64,000 nucleotides of DNA from Pseudomonadota bacterium (GTDB lineage Bacteria > Pseudomonadota > Alphaproteobacteria > Acetobacterales > Acetobacteraceae). Shown here piece by piece: positions 22,339 to 32,213 of this stretch. The notes beneath the pieces were generated by a model. That model ran no database searches, was not told where the DNA came from, and was given only the letters and a program-made list of their open reading frames with translations. The translations under genes were made by a program, and so were the position numbers. The stretch is taken from positions 62,001-126,000 of the forward strand of contig JAJZSY010000004.1 in the NCBI GenBank assembly GCA_021849425.1, in the 5' to 3' direction. The stretch's first letter is position 1. The number at the start of each line of letters is the position of its first letter.

Positions 22339-24659
22339 TGCCGGCGGCGCGCCTCGCCCGGCTGCGGCGGCGGGCGCGCCGCGTGCTGGTGGCCGAGGCC
22401 GTCGCCATCGCCGCGATGCCGCCCGCCGGGGTGATCGCGGTGTTCCTGATCGTCGGGCTCGCCGGATTCGGCGGCTGGCGGGCCGATCTCGCCGGCCTCA
22501 TCGCCCTCGGCCTCGCGCTGCGCCACGCCATCCGCCGCTATCGCCCACCCGCGGCGGAGGCCGCCGACCGCCGGATCGAGCGGGATTCCCGCCTGCATCA
22601 CCGCCCGCTCGCCGCCTATGGCGACGCGCCGGCGCTGGCCGGCGCGGCACCGCTCTGGGAGGCGCACCGCGCCCGCACCGATCGCGCGCTCGCCACCGCC
22701 ACGGTCGGCCTGCCGCGGCCGGATTTCGCCGCACATGATCCGTTCGCGCTGCGCTTTCTGCTCCTGCTCGGCCTGATCGCCGCCTGGGCCGCCGCGGGAT
22801 CGCGGGCCGGATCGCGGCTCGCGGCCAGTGTCGATTTCGCCTCGCCCTTCGCCCGCCCCGGCCTTGCCGTGCAGGCCTGGATCACGCCGCCGCGCTGGGC
22901 GGGGGCGACGCCGCGCCTGATCGGGGCGGGCTCGGGCAAGGTGACGGCGCTTGCCGGCTCGACGCTCGCCATCATCGTCACCGGCGCCGGCGATGCCGCC
23001 CCGGCGGCGTGGATCGGCGGCAAGGCGCTGGGGTTCGCCGGCATCGGCACCGGCAGCTTCCGCGCGCGGGAGACGCTCGACCGCACGACGACGCTGCGCA
23101 TCGGGCCGTTCTGGAACCGGATCGCGCGGGAGCGGATCACGGTGATCGCGCCGACGCCGCCGCGAATCGGCTTCGCCGCGCCGCCGGCGCCGACCGCGGC
23201 GGCGCGGCGCGTCGCCCTCGCCTGGCGCGGCGTCAGCCGCTACGGGCTAACTGCGCTGCGCCTCGTGCTGCGGCCGGTGGATGCGCCGGGCGCGAGGGCC
23301 GACCGCGCCGCGCTGCCGGTGGCAAAGCCGCATGGCGAGCGCATCGCCGGCAGCTCCCGGCTCGACCTGCTGGCCAGCCCGCTCGCGGGCATGACGGTGG
23401 ATGCCACGCTCGCCGCGGTGAACCGCGCCGGGCAAACCGGGCGCTCGGCGCCCGCGCGCCTCGCCCTGCCCGCCCCCGCGCTGCACGACCCGACGGCGCG
23501 GGCGCTGGAGGCGATCCGCCAGGCGCTGGCGCGCGGCGAACCGGGTCGCCCGGCGCTCGCCGCCCGGCTCGGCACCCTCGCCGCCACGCCGCCGGGCAAG
23601 CTGACGCCGGGCACACGCGCGGCGCTTGCGCGGTTCGCCGCCGGATTCGGCCCGACGGCCCCGGATTACGCACAGGCCGAGGCAGGGCTGTGGACGCTGG
23701 TGCAGCGCGCGGAACTCGGCACCGCCTACAAGGCGACGCGCCAGCTCGACGCGGCGGCGCAGACGCTGCATCAGGCGCTGGCGCGCGCCCTTGCAGGTCA
23801 CCGCATGGAGCGGGCGCGGTTTCAACAGCTGATGCAGCAGCTCGACCGGGCGATGCAGGCGCGGCAGGACGCGACAAAGCGGTCTGCGCGCGGCGATCAG
23901 GCACAGCAGGCGGCGCAGCGCACGGCGATCGACCGGCTGGCAAACCAGATCCGGCAGGAGCTGGCCTCCGGGCAGACGGCGCAGGCCGCGCGCGACATGG
24001 CAAGGCTCGGGCAGATGCTGAACCGGCTGACCGCGCCGCAGGCGAGCGGTTCGGCGGCGGCGCAGCAGCAACAGCAGCAGCGGCAAGCGGCCGCGCGCCG
24101 GCTTGCCGCGATCATGCGCGAGGAGGCGAAGCTGATGGACCGGACCGCGCGGCGCGGCGCGATGCCGGCACCGGGCGGCCAGCCCGCTTTGCCCGCGCAG
24201 CAAGGCGCCGCCGGCCTCGCGCAGCGGCAGGAGACGCTGCGCCAGCAGCTCGCCGACGCCGCCCGGGCGATGCAGGGGGAAGGTCTGCCGGGCCAGTCGA
24301 CGCTCGGCCAGGGCCAGCGGTCGATGACCGCCGCGCGCGACGCGCTTGGCACCGGCGACATTCCGGCGGCGCTCTCCGGCGAGCGGCAGGCGATCGCCTC
24401 GCTGCAACAGGCGGCGGGCGCGCTGGCGGCGATGGCGGGGCAGAACCCGGCGGGCGGAGGCCCGGTGGCGGCGGGGCAGAACGCGTCCGGCGGCGAGGGC
24501 GCGTTCGGCAACCAGAACGCCAGCGATGTCAGCCTGGGCAAGGCGGGGCTGCATTCGGCGGCGCGGCAGATCGAGAACGCGCTGATCCACCGCGACCAGA
24601 GGCCGGGCCTGCCGACGGACGCGCACCGCTATTACGGCAGGCTGCTGGGGAGCGAATGA
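22338..24659 (+). CDS. DUF4175 / TIGR02302 family membrane protein
   Basis: 773-residue protein with two or three N-terminal membrane segments (about residues 24-62 and 135-155), a mid-section of extracytoplasmic beta-rich character, and a long Gln/Ala-rich, probably coiled-coil C-terminal half (RQQLADAARAMQGEG, poly-Gln near 24063-24080). It ends HRYYGRLLGSE, typical of the family. It is regularly found after lysA in Alphaproteobacteria. Function unknown; an envelope role is suggested by topology only. ATG overlaps the lysA stop by one base. Confidence 0.85.
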   Translation: MPAARLARLRRRARRVLVAEAVAIAAMPPAGVIAVFLIVGLAGFGGWRADLAGLIALGLALRHAIRRYRPPAAEAADRRIERDSRLHHRPLAAYGDAPALAGAAPLWEAHRARTDRALATATVGLPRPDFAAHDPFALRFLLLLGLIAAWAAAGSRAGSRLAASVDFASPFARPGLAVQAWITPPRWAGATPRLIGAGSGKVTALAGSTLAIIVTGAGDAAPAAWIGGKALGFAGIGTGSFRARETLDRTTTLRIGPFWNRIARERITVIAPTPPRIGFAAPPAPTAAARRVALAWRGVSRYGLTALRLVLRPVDAPGARADRAALPVAKPHGERIAGSSRLDLLASPLAGMTVDATLAAVNRAGQTGRSAPARLALPAPALHDPTARALEAIRQALARGEPGRPALAARLGTLAATPPGKLTPGTRAALARFAAGFGPTAPDYAQAEAGLWTLVQRAELGTAYKATRQLDAAAQTLHQALARALAGHRMERARFQQLMQQLDRAMQARQDATKRSARGDQAQQAAQRTAIDRLANQIRQELASGQTAQAARDMARLGQMLNRLTAPQASGSAAAQQQQQQRQAAARRLAAIMREEAKLMDRTARRGAMPAPGGQPALPAQQGAAGLAQRQETLRQQLADAARAMQGEGLPGQSTLGQGQRSMTAARDALGTGDIPAALSGERQAIASLQQAAGALAAMAGQNPAGGGPVAAGQNASGGEGAFGNQNASDVSLGKAGLHSAARQIENALIHRDQRPGLPTDAHRYYGRLLGSE

Positions 24660-24679
24660 GGCGGGCGGCCGAAACACGA

Positions 24680-24707
24680 AAGGCCGCCGGCGGGATGCGG
24701 CGGCCTT
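24680..24707. terminator. Hairpin between convergent DUF4175 gene and nrdA
   Basis: 10-bp stem AAGGCCGCCG (24680-24689) with CGGCGGCCTT (24698-24707) and an 8-nt loop, in the short convergent gap. No T-run follows, so efficiency as an intrinsic terminator is uncertain. Confidence 0.5.
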
Positions 24708-24736
24708 CGGGCGGGCTTCCGGCCCAATCCTGCTAT

Positions 24737-24781
24737 TGCCGATCTTGCGACTGCCAATCTTGCGACTATCAATCTCTCTAC
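24737..24781. repeat. Three 15-bp tandem repeats at the nrdA 3' end
   Basis: Units 24737-24751 and 24752-24766 differ at one base (TGCC[G/A]ATCTTGCGAC); a diverged third unit spans 24767-24781 and reaches the nrdA stop codon. Probably slippage-derived. Confidence 0.75.
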
Positions 24782-26652
24782 TGGCAGGCGAGGCATTCCT
24801 CGTAATCGGTGGTGCTCGCCGCGGCGGCGGGCGGCACCTTGGCGGCGGGGGCGGCCTCGCCATGCTCGTGGCGCTGCACCTTCTCGCTCACCGTATCGGC
24901 CCGCTGGATCGACAGCGAGCGGCAGTAATAGAGCGACTTCACGCCCTTCTTCCAGGCCTGATAGTGGATCTGGTGCAGGTCCCGCTTGTGGACATTGGCG
25001 GGCAGGAACACGTTGATCGACTGGCTCTGGCAGATATGCGGCGTGCGGTCGGCGGCGTGCTCGATCACCCAGCGCTGGTCAAGCTCGAAAGCGGTCTTGA
25101 AGACGGCCTTCTCGTCATCGGTGAGGAAGTCGAGATGCTGGACCGAGCCCTTGTTGACGGTGATGTTCGACCAGGTTTCCTCATCGTCGCGGCCCTTGGC
25201 GGCGAGGAGAAGCTGGAGGTGGCGGTTGCGCACCGAGAAACTGCCGGAGAGGGTTTTCTGCAGGAACACGTTGGCGGCGATCGGCTCGATGCCGGGGCTG
25301 GAATTGCCGGCGATGATCGAGATCGAGGCGGTCGGCGCGATCGCCATCTTGTGGGAGAAGCGCTCCATCACGCCATATTCGGCGGCATCCGGGCAGGGCC
25401 CGCGCTCTTCGGCGAGCTTGCGCGAGGCGGCATCGGCGCCGGCGCGGATGTGGCGGAAGATGCGGATGTTCCAGGCCTTGGCCATCGCGCTCTCGAAGGG
25501 GATGTTGAGCGATTGCAGCAGCGAGTGGAACCCCATCACGCCGAGGCCCACCGAGCGCTCGCGCATCGCCGCGTATTTGGCGCGGGCCATCGAATCGGGC
25601 GCGTTGTCGATGAAATCCTGCAGCACGTTGTCGAGGAAGCGCATCACGTCCTCGATGAATTGCGGGTTGTCGTGCCATTCGAGCCAGGTTTCGAGATTGA
25701 TCGAGGACAGGCAGCAGACGGCGGTGCGCTGCTGGCCGTGCTGGTCGAGCCCGGTGGGCAGGGTGATCTCGGCGCAGAGATTGGAGGTTTTCACCTCGAG
25801 GCCGGCGAGCTTGTGGTGCTCGGGCCGGGCGTTGTTCACATGGTCGCCGAAGATGATGTAGGGCTCGCCGGTCTCGATCCGGGCGGTGAGGATGCGGATC
25901 CAGAGCGAGCGGGCCGAGACGGAGCGGACATGCGCGCCATCCTTTGGCGAGGTGAGCGGCCACATCTCGTCCGCCTCGACGGCGCGCATGAACGCGTCGG
26001 AGACCAGGATGCCGTGATGCAGGTTGAGGGCCTTGCGGTTCGGATCGCCGCCGGTGGGGCGGCGGATCTCGATGAATTCCTCGATTTCGGGATGCGAGAT
26101 CGGCAGGTAGACGGCGGCCGAGCCGCGGCGCAGCGAGCCCTGGCTGATCGCCAGCGTCAGGCTGTCCATCACCCGGATGAAGGGAACGACGCCGGAGGTC
26201 TTGCCGTTCTGGCCGACCTTCTCGCCGATCGAGCGGAGATTGCCCCAGTAGGAGCCGATGCCGCCGCCCTTGGAGGCGAGCCAGACATTCTCGTTCCAGA
26301 GATCGACGATGCCTTCCAGACTGTCCGACGCCTCGTTGAGGAAGCAGGAGATCGGCAGGCCGCGCTTGGTGCCGCCGTTCGACAGAACGGGCGTCGCCGG
26401 CATGAACCAGAGCTTGCTGATGTAGTCATACAGCCGCTGGGCGTGCTCGGCGTCGTCGCCGTAATAGGAGGCGACGCGGGCGAACAGGTCCTGATAGCTC
26501 TCGCCGGGCATCAGATAGCGGTCGTTCAGCGTGGCGCGGCCGAACTCGGTGAGCAGGGAATCGCGCGTGCGGTCGATCCTGATCTGATGGCCCCCGCGGA
26601 TCTGCACGTCGGTATCGAGCAGGGCGGGCTCGGGTCGGTTGATCGCGTTCAT
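24778..26652 (-). CDS. nrdA: Class Ia ribonucleoside-diphosphate reductase, alpha subunit
   Basis: 624-residue large subunit that reduces ribonucleotides to deoxyribonucleotides using the NrdB tyrosyl radical. Redox Cys in RGLPISCFLNEAS and CCLSSINLE, the active-site NLCAEITLP region, and the C-terminal redox pair in ECLACQ are visible. The finger-loop SMARAKYAAMRERSVGLGVMGFH is conserved. It is shorter than the E. coli protein and lacks a clear N-terminal ATP-cone, the activity-control domain. The start is at complement 26650-26652 (MNAINRPEP) with GAGGAG about 13 nt upstream. It is controlled by an apparent NrdR box pair at 26687-26734 and is separated from nrdB by 3.8 kb. Confidence 0.94.
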   Translation of the reverse strand: MNAINRPEPALLDTDVQIRGGHQIRIDRTRDSLLTEFGRATLNDRYLMPGESYQDLFARVASYYGDDAEHAQRLYDYISKLWFMPATPVLSNGGTKRGLPISCFLNEASDSLEGIVDLWNENVWLASKGGGIGSYWGNLRSIGEKVGQNGKTSGVVPFIRVMDSLTLAISQGSLRRGSAAVYLPISHPEIEEFIEIRRPTGGDPNRKALNLHHGILVSDAFMRAVEADEMWPLTSPKDGAHVRSVSARSLWIRILTARIETGEPYIIFGDHVNNARPEHHKLAGLEVKTSNLCAEITLPTGLDQHGQQRTAVCCLSSINLETWLEWHDNPQFIEDVMRFLDNVLQDFIDNAPDSMARAKYAAMRERSVGLGVMGFHSLLQSLNIPFESAMAKAWNIRIFRHIRAGADAASRKLAEERGPCPDAAEYGVMERFSHKMAIAPTASISIIAGNSSPGIEPIAANVFLQKTLSGSFSVRNRHLQLLLAAKGRDDEETWSNITVNKGSVQHLDFLTDDEKAVFKTAFELDQRWVIEHAADRTPHICQSQSINVFLPANVHKRDLHQIHYQAWKKGVKSLYYCRSLSIQRADTVSEKVQRHEHGEAAPAAKVPPAAAASTTDYEECLACQ

Positions 26653-26686
26653 CGCAGTTGCAGCTCCTCGGTTCGGCGTGTCGCTA

Positions 26687-26734
26687 TCACTACATATTGG
26701 GCACGCCTCGCGCAATCGACACTAGATCAAGTTG
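26687..26734 (-). promoter_or_regulatory. Paired NrdR boxes upstream of nrdA
   Basis: In nrdA orientation, box GCCCAATATGTAGTGA (26702-26687) and box CAACTTGATCTAGTGT (26734-26719) match the consensus acaCwATATatwGtgt at about 12 and 11 of 16 positions. Starts are 32 bp apart (16-bp gap), the known three-helical-turn NrdR spacing. They lie 35-82 bp before the nrdA ATG, where a repressor would block the promoter. The remaining 26653-26973 intergenic sequence holds this site, the aspC terminator and a tandem repeat, but no gene. Confidence 0.7.
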
Positions 26735-26875
26735 GTCCAAAAAATTTCTCTTGCCCCGAGTCGATGCGGCGGCAAGACTGTAGTTCACTTTTTGTTCCAA
26801 AGTAACCCCGAAACCGTCCGCCGGCAAGCGGAATCCCCGGCAAGACGGGCTGCCGGCAAGACGGGCCGAACGAAA

Positions 26876-26903
26876 GACCCGCGCGAATGGCATCGCGCGG
26901 GTC
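26876..26903 (-). terminator. Rho-independent terminator after the aminotransferase gene
   Basis: Perfect 11-bp stem GACCCGCGCGA (26876-26886) / TCGCGCGGGTC (26893-26903) with a 6-nt loop, 71 bp after the aminotransferase stop. On the minus strand the stem is followed by TTTCGTTC, a short T-rich tail. It separates aminotransferase transcription from the nrdA promoter. Confidence 0.75.
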
Positions 26904-26915
26904 CGGCATCCGAGG

Positions 26916-26963
26916 GGTCGGGCGGCAGGCGGGTCGGATGGCAGGCGGGTCGGGCGGCAGGCG
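26916..26963. repeat. Three 16-bp tandem repeats
   Basis: GGTCGGGCGGCAGGCG at 26916-26931 and 26948-26963 flank a two-mismatch copy at 26932-26947, between the aminotransferase stop and its terminator. Confidence 0.8.
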
Positions 26964-26973
26964 GCGGCCGCGC

Positions 26974-28422
<1,449 letters not shown>

Positions 28423-28460
28423 TCAGGACGGCCCGAACCGGGCAGGAGCAGGTTTCCGAC

Positions 28461-29342
28461 ATGAACGACACGCAAGCGGCCGCACCGGCCCCGACCAGCT
28501 TCCGCCGCGCACCGTTTTTCACCCTCTCGGCCGATCGCGGGTGGGGACAGCGGACCAGTCTCGCCCTCGCCGACCTCGCCGAGGGCGCGCGGCTCTGGCA
28601 GCTGGTCTGGACGCTCGCTTTCTACGACATCAAGCTGCGCTATCGCGGCTCGGCGCTGGGGCCGTTCTGGCTGACGATCTCGACCGGCGTGCAGGTCGGC
28701 GCGATGGCGTTTCTCTACGGCGTGCTGTTCCACACCGACATCCATACCTACCTGCCCTATCTCGCGATCTCGCTGGTGCTGTGGACCTATCTCAACACGC
28801 TGATCTCGGAGGGGAGCACCTGCTTCACCCAGACCGACACGCTGATAAAGGGCACGCGCATGCCCTTCAGCGTGCATGCCGCGCGCAACGTGGTGCGCAA
28901 CACCATCGTGCTCGGGCATAACCTGATCGTGATCGTCGTCGTGTTCCTCATCATGGGCGTGCATCAGAGCCTGTATTCGTTGCTGGCGATCCCCGCCCTC
29001 GCGCTGTGGATGATCGACGCGCTGGCGATCTCGCTGCTGATGGGCGCGCTCTGCGCGCGGTTCCGCGACCTGCCGCAGATCATCCTCTCGGTGATGCAGA
29101 TCGCCTTCTTCATCACCCCGGTGATCTGGTACGCGAAGGTGCTGGACAGCCACCCGATCGGCCGGCTGCTGGTCGATCTCAACCCGTTCTATCCCATCCT
29201 CGAAATCCTGCGCGCGCCGCTGCTCGGCACGCCGGTCAGCACGCGGCTGGTGCTCGCTGCGATCGGCGTCTCGGCCCTGCTGGTCGGGGTCGCGGCAATC
29301 GGCTTCGCGCGGATGCGCGGCCGCGTGGCCTACTGGGTCTAG
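28461..29342 (+). CDS. ABC-2 type polysaccharide export permease (Wzm-like)
   Basis: 293-residue inner-membrane protein with about six membrane segments and the ABC-2 exporter signature in the first cytoplasmic part (YDIKLRYRGSALGPFW), as in Wzm/KpsM/RfbA permeases that export O-antigen, capsule or teichoic-type glycans. ATG at 28461 is preceded by GGAGCAGG. The partner ATPase follows after 3 bp. Isolated from any glycan synthesis cluster in this window, so the substrate is unknown. It starts only 67 bp after tRNA-Gln. Confidence 0.88.
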   Translation: MNDTQAAAPAPTSFRRAPFFTLSADRGWGQRTSLALADLAEGARLWQLVWTLAFYDIKLRYRGSALGPFWLTISTGVQVGAMAFLYGVLFHTDIHTYLPYLAISLVLWTYLNTLISEGSTCFTQTDTLIKGTRMPFSVHAARNVVRNTIVLGHNLIVIVVVFLIMGVHQSLYSLLAIPALALWMIDALAISLLMGALCARFRDLPQIILSVMQIAFFITPVIWYAKVLDSHPIGRLLVDLNPFYPILEILRAPLLGTPVSTRLVLAAIGVSALLVGVAAIGFARMRGRVAYWV

Positions 29343-29345
29343 ACC

Positions 29346-30155
29346 ATGGCATATCTGACCGCCTTCGACATCTCGGTGGATTTCCCGCTCTATCACGGGG
29401 ACAGCCGGTCGCTGAAGAAAACCCTGCTCGGCCATGCCTCCTCGCGCTTCGCCCAGGACCGGCGCAGCCGCCCGGTGGTGCAGGCGCTGCGCGACATTTC
29501 CTTCTCGCTGAAAACCGGCGACCGGCTGGGGCTGATCGGCTCGAACGGCTCGGGCAAGACCACCCTGCTGCGCGCGCTCTCGGGCATCTACCAGCCGACC
29601 GCCGGCTCCCTGTCGATGGAGGGGCGGCTGCAATCGCTGCTCGACCCCGGGCAGGGGATGAACCCCGACCTCACGGGGCGGGAGAATATCCGCCTGCGCG
29701 GGCGCTTTCTCGGCCTGCCGCGCCCGGAGATCGACCGGCTGGAGGCGGATGTCGAGGATTTCTCCGAACTCGCCCAGTTCCTCGATCTGCCGGTGCGCAA
29801 CTATTCCTCCGGCATGGTGGTGCGCCTCGCCTTCGCGATGGCGACGGCGTTTCCCCCCGAGATCCTGCTGATGGACGAGTGGATTCTTGCCGGCGACGCC
29901 GCCTTCATGGAAAAGGCGCGCGCGCGGGTCGAGGGCATGGTGCGCCATGCCGACATTCTCGTGCTCGCCAGCCACAGCCCCTCGATCCTGGTGGAATGGT
30001 GCAACCGGCTGCTCTGGCTGGAGGGCGGGCGGATCCGCGCCGATGGCCTGCCGATGCAGGTCCTCGCCGACTATCTGCCGCCGCAGCAATATGACGAGCT
30101 GCTCGCCGCGCATGGCCGGACCAATGCCGCCGACAGGCTGCCGGCACAGGACTGA
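29346..30155 (+). CDS. ABC transporter ATPase, polysaccharide export (Wzt-like)
   Basis: 269-residue ATPase partner of the upstream permease. Walker A GSNGSGKTT, Q-loop region SLLDPGQGMNPDLTGRENI, signature NYSSGMVVRLAFAMA (a YSSGM variant typical of Wzt/KpsT/TagH exporters), Walker B EILLMDEW and H-loop LASHSPS. It lacks the C-terminal carbohydrate-binding domain of the longer Wzt proteins. A long N-terminal region before Walker A (about 40 residues) also fits this subgroup. Confidence 0.9.
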   Translation: MAYLTAFDISVDFPLYHGDSRSLKKTLLGHASSRFAQDRRSRPVVQALRDISFSLKTGDRLGLIGSNGSGKTTLLRALSGIYQPTAGSLSMEGRLQSLLDPGQGMNPDLTGRENIRLRGRFLGLPRPEIDRLEADVEDFSELAQFLDLPVRNYSSGMVVRLAFAMATAFPPEILLMDEWILAGDAAFMEKARARVEGMVRHADILVLASHSPSILVEWCNRLLWLEGGRIRADGLPMQVLADYLPPQQYDELLAAHGRTNAADRLPAQD

Positions 30156-30180
30156 ACCCTGGCCCGGGCCGCCGCGCTCT

Positions 30181-30227
30181 CCACAACATCTTGTGGATAA
30201 ATACTCCATGACTACAACATGGGGTGA
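30181..30227 (+). promoter_or_regulatory. Paired NrdR boxes upstream of nrdB
   Basis: CCACAACATCTTGTGG (30181-30196) and CTACAACATGGGGTGA (30212-30227) resemble acaCwATATatwGtgt and start 31 bp apart, standard NrdR spacing. TTGTGG (30191-30196) and TACAAC (30213-30218) could be -35/-10 elements with a 16-bp spacer overlapping both boxes. The pair lies about 230 bp before the nrdB ATG, implying a long leader. The remaining 30228-30454 holds no recognisable gene; it has a small hairpin near CCCCATACTGGGG at about 30282-30294. Confidence 0.65.
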
Positions 30228-30454
30228 AAAACCGGATCAAGTTTCGCGCTGGCGGGTTGCCGGATCATGGCCCTGCCCCCATACTGGGGTCAGCGAATCA
30301 GACCGGTGATGACGAGGGTCGGCCATCGCGGCCAAGTGATCCTGACGATGAAGCAAGGGTGTCTGCGCGCCCCGCCGTCAGGGGTCGCTCGCCACCCTCG
30401 CCGCCGGCCGCACCGCCTGATGTCTGTCTCTCACGCCCGCAAGGATCGTCCCGA

Positions 30455-31471
30455 ATGTCCGTCACCCTGCCCGATACCGCCGCCCCCATTCCGGTCGAGA
30501 CGCCGGCGCATTTCGACCTGCTGACCGAAAACCCGGTCTACAAGCCGTTCCGCTACCCCTGGGCCTATGAATCGTGGCTGACCCAGCAACGCGTCCACTG
30601 GCTGCCGGAGGAAGTGCCGCTCGCGGATGACGTGAAGGACTGGCACAAGAACCTCACCGAGGGCGAGCGCAACCTGCTCACCCAGATCTTCCGCTTCTTC
30701 ACCCAGGCGGATGTCGAGGTGAACAACTGCTACATGAAGCATTACAGCCAGGTGTTCAAACCGACCGAGGTGCTGATGATGCTCTCGGCCTTCTCGAACA
30801 TCGAGACCATCCACATCGCCGCCTACTCGCATCTGCTCGACACGATCGGCATGCCCGAAGTCGAATACTCGGCCTTCCTCAAATACAAGGAGATGAAGGA
30901 CAAGTACGACTACATGCAGGAATTCCGGGTCGACTCGAAGCACGAGATCGCCAAGACGCTGGCCGCCTTCGGCGCCTTCACCGAGGGGTTGCAGCTCTTC
31001 GCCTCGTTCGCGATCCTGCTGAACTTCCCGCGCTTCAACAAGATGAAGGGAATGGGCCAGATCGTCTCATGGTCGGTGCGCGACGAAAGCCTGCACTGCC
31101 TGTCGATCATCCGGCTGTTCCGCACCTTCGTCGCCGAGAATCCGGAAATCTGGACCGAGACGCTGCGCCAGGAACTCTATACGTGCTGTGCCACCATCGT
31201 CGAGCATGAGGACGCCTTCATCGACCTCGCCTTCGAGCTTGGCGCGGTGGAGGGGCTGACCGGCGCCGAGGTCAAGCGCTATATCCGCTACATCGCCGAC
31301 CGCAGGCTGTTGCAGCTCGGGCTCGACCCGCTCTTCCATGTCGACAAGAACCCGCTGCCCTGGCTCGACGAGATGCTCAACGCGGTCGAGCACGCGAATT
31401 TCTTCGAGAACCGCGCCACCGAATACAGCAAGGCGTCGACGGTCGGCACCTGGGAAGAAGCCTGGACCTGA
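30455..31471 (+). CDS. nrdB: Class Ia ribonucleoside-diphosphate reductase, beta subunit
   Basis: 338-residue radical-generating subunit with a di-iron site. Ligands are readable as D86, E117 and H120 in SNIETIHIAAYSH, with the radical Tyr124, and later in EGLQLFASFA and SVRDESLHCLSI. C-terminal NrdA-binding tail (TVGTWEEAWT) is intact. The start at 30455 (MSVTLPDTAAP) has only a weak AAGGAT. Regulation by NrdR is suggested by the box pair at 30181-30227. nrdA lies upstream on the other strand, so the two subunits are made from separate transcripts. Confidence 0.95.
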   Translation: MSVTLPDTAAPIPVETPAHFDLLTENPVYKPFRYPWAYESWLTQQRVHWLPEEVPLADDVKDWHKNLTEGERNLLTQIFRFFTQADVEVNNCYMKHYSQVFKPTEVLMMLSAFSNIETIHIAAYSHLLDTIGMPEVEYSAFLKYKEMKDKYDYMQEFRVDSKHEIAKTLAAFGAFTEGLQLFASFAILLNFPRFNKMKGMGQIVSWSVRDESLHCLSIIRLFRTFVAENPEIWTETLRQELYTCCATIVEHEDAFIDLAFELGAVEGLTGAEVKRYIRYIADRRLLQLGLDPLFHVDKNPLPWLDEMLNAVEHANFFENRATEYSKASTVGTWEEAWT

Positions 31472-31498
31472 GCTGACCGGCACGGCCGGGAACACGCC

Positions 31499-31693
31499 TT
31501 ACGCCGCGGTGTCCTCGCTCTCGCGCTCCTGCGGGAGCGCGGGACGGGTGGGGAGACCCGCGTCACGCCCGCGGTGGCGGCGATAGGGGAAGAGCTGCGG
31601 CCAGAGCAGCCGGTCCTCGGGCGGCAGGGATCGCGTCTCGGAGCGCGATCCGGGGCGGTCGGGCGATGGCGTTTTATCGGCAAGAGCTGACAT
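31499..31693 (-). CDS. Small hypothetical protein
   Basis: Possible 64-residue protein, convergent with nrdB, with an Arg/Pro-rich sequence containing DRLLWPQLFPYRRHRGRDAG and a charged end. No signal peptide or membrane segment, no family recognised, and only a weak AGG before the ATG. It may be real because the frame spans a stretch with no other explanation, but codon evidence alone cannot settle it. Confidence 0.35.
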   Translation of the reverse strand: MSALADKTPSPDRPGSRSETRSLPPEDRLLWPQLFPYRRHRGRDAGLPTRPALPQERESEDTAA

Positions 31694-32213
31694 GGCGACC
31701 TGTCGTGAGTTTATGGACGTGCTGCCGCGAACCCGGAGCGCGGCCAGGGCAGCAATAGGCGGACGGCGTTAACAAACCATTTCGCGAACGGTTCGCGAGC
31801 CGGAAACGATACGGATAGCTCCCACTCTTGTTTTGTTAGGGCAACGTCCGGCCCCGCCTGCCGGGCATCTGACTTTATCCTGTTGATAATGGTTGTATCC
31901 CTGCCAAAACGGACAGGATCATCCCATCGGGTAGTCGCGGGAGCCCCGAACGGCGGCGGCCGTTCGTGACGCGCGCTTCTAGAGCACTTTCCGATCCATC
32001 CGGATCGGATGTAGTGCTCTATGATATTGATATTCAGAGCATCTTTATCCGATCAGATGAGTCCATCTGATCGGATGATGCTCTAACAGGCGGCATCGTG
32101 GAGACAAATGAAGACTTGATGTCATTTTCCCCATGTCGGCTGCCCCATGTCGGCCGCGGCGCGCCGCGATCTCTCCGCTTGGTGCCGTGCGGCCGCGCTG
32201 ATATGGTCGTGCC
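31694..32213. other. 520-bp intergenic region with palindromes
   Basis: No gene. Contains a 17-bp perfect palindrome at 31782-31798 (TCGCGAAC-G-GTTCGCGA) just after GTTAACAAACC, a moderately AT-rich stretch (31800-31915) that could carry a promoter, the 104-bp composite repeat (31981-32084), and a direct repeat of CCCCATGTCGGC near 32129-32155 shortly before the methyltransferase gene. Confidence 0.6.
31981..32084. repeat. Composite double-palindrome element B-linker-A (intact)
   Basis: Element B (31981-32020, 40 bp; identical to the reverse complement of 17511-17550), 15-nt linker ATGATATTGATATTC (32021-32035), element A (32036-32084, 49 bp; identical to 16665-16713). A and B share the ends AGAGCA/TGCTCT and the inner TCCGATC...GATCGGATG, so they look like diverged members of one family. 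The overall plan (about 100 bp, two large palindromes, intergenic) recalls RIME elements known from Rhizobium, though the sequence differs from what I recall. Confidence 0.9.

Noticed and set aside
24736-26805. 689-codon open frame on the plus strand
   Set aside because: Antisense to nrdA, which has all catalytic motifs.
31826-31838. Second SOS-like site (TCTTGTTTTGTTA) similar to the LexA-type box at 34563
   Set aside because: Shares a 12-mer with that box but lacks the GTTC-N7-GTTC half-sites, so the similarity may be chance.
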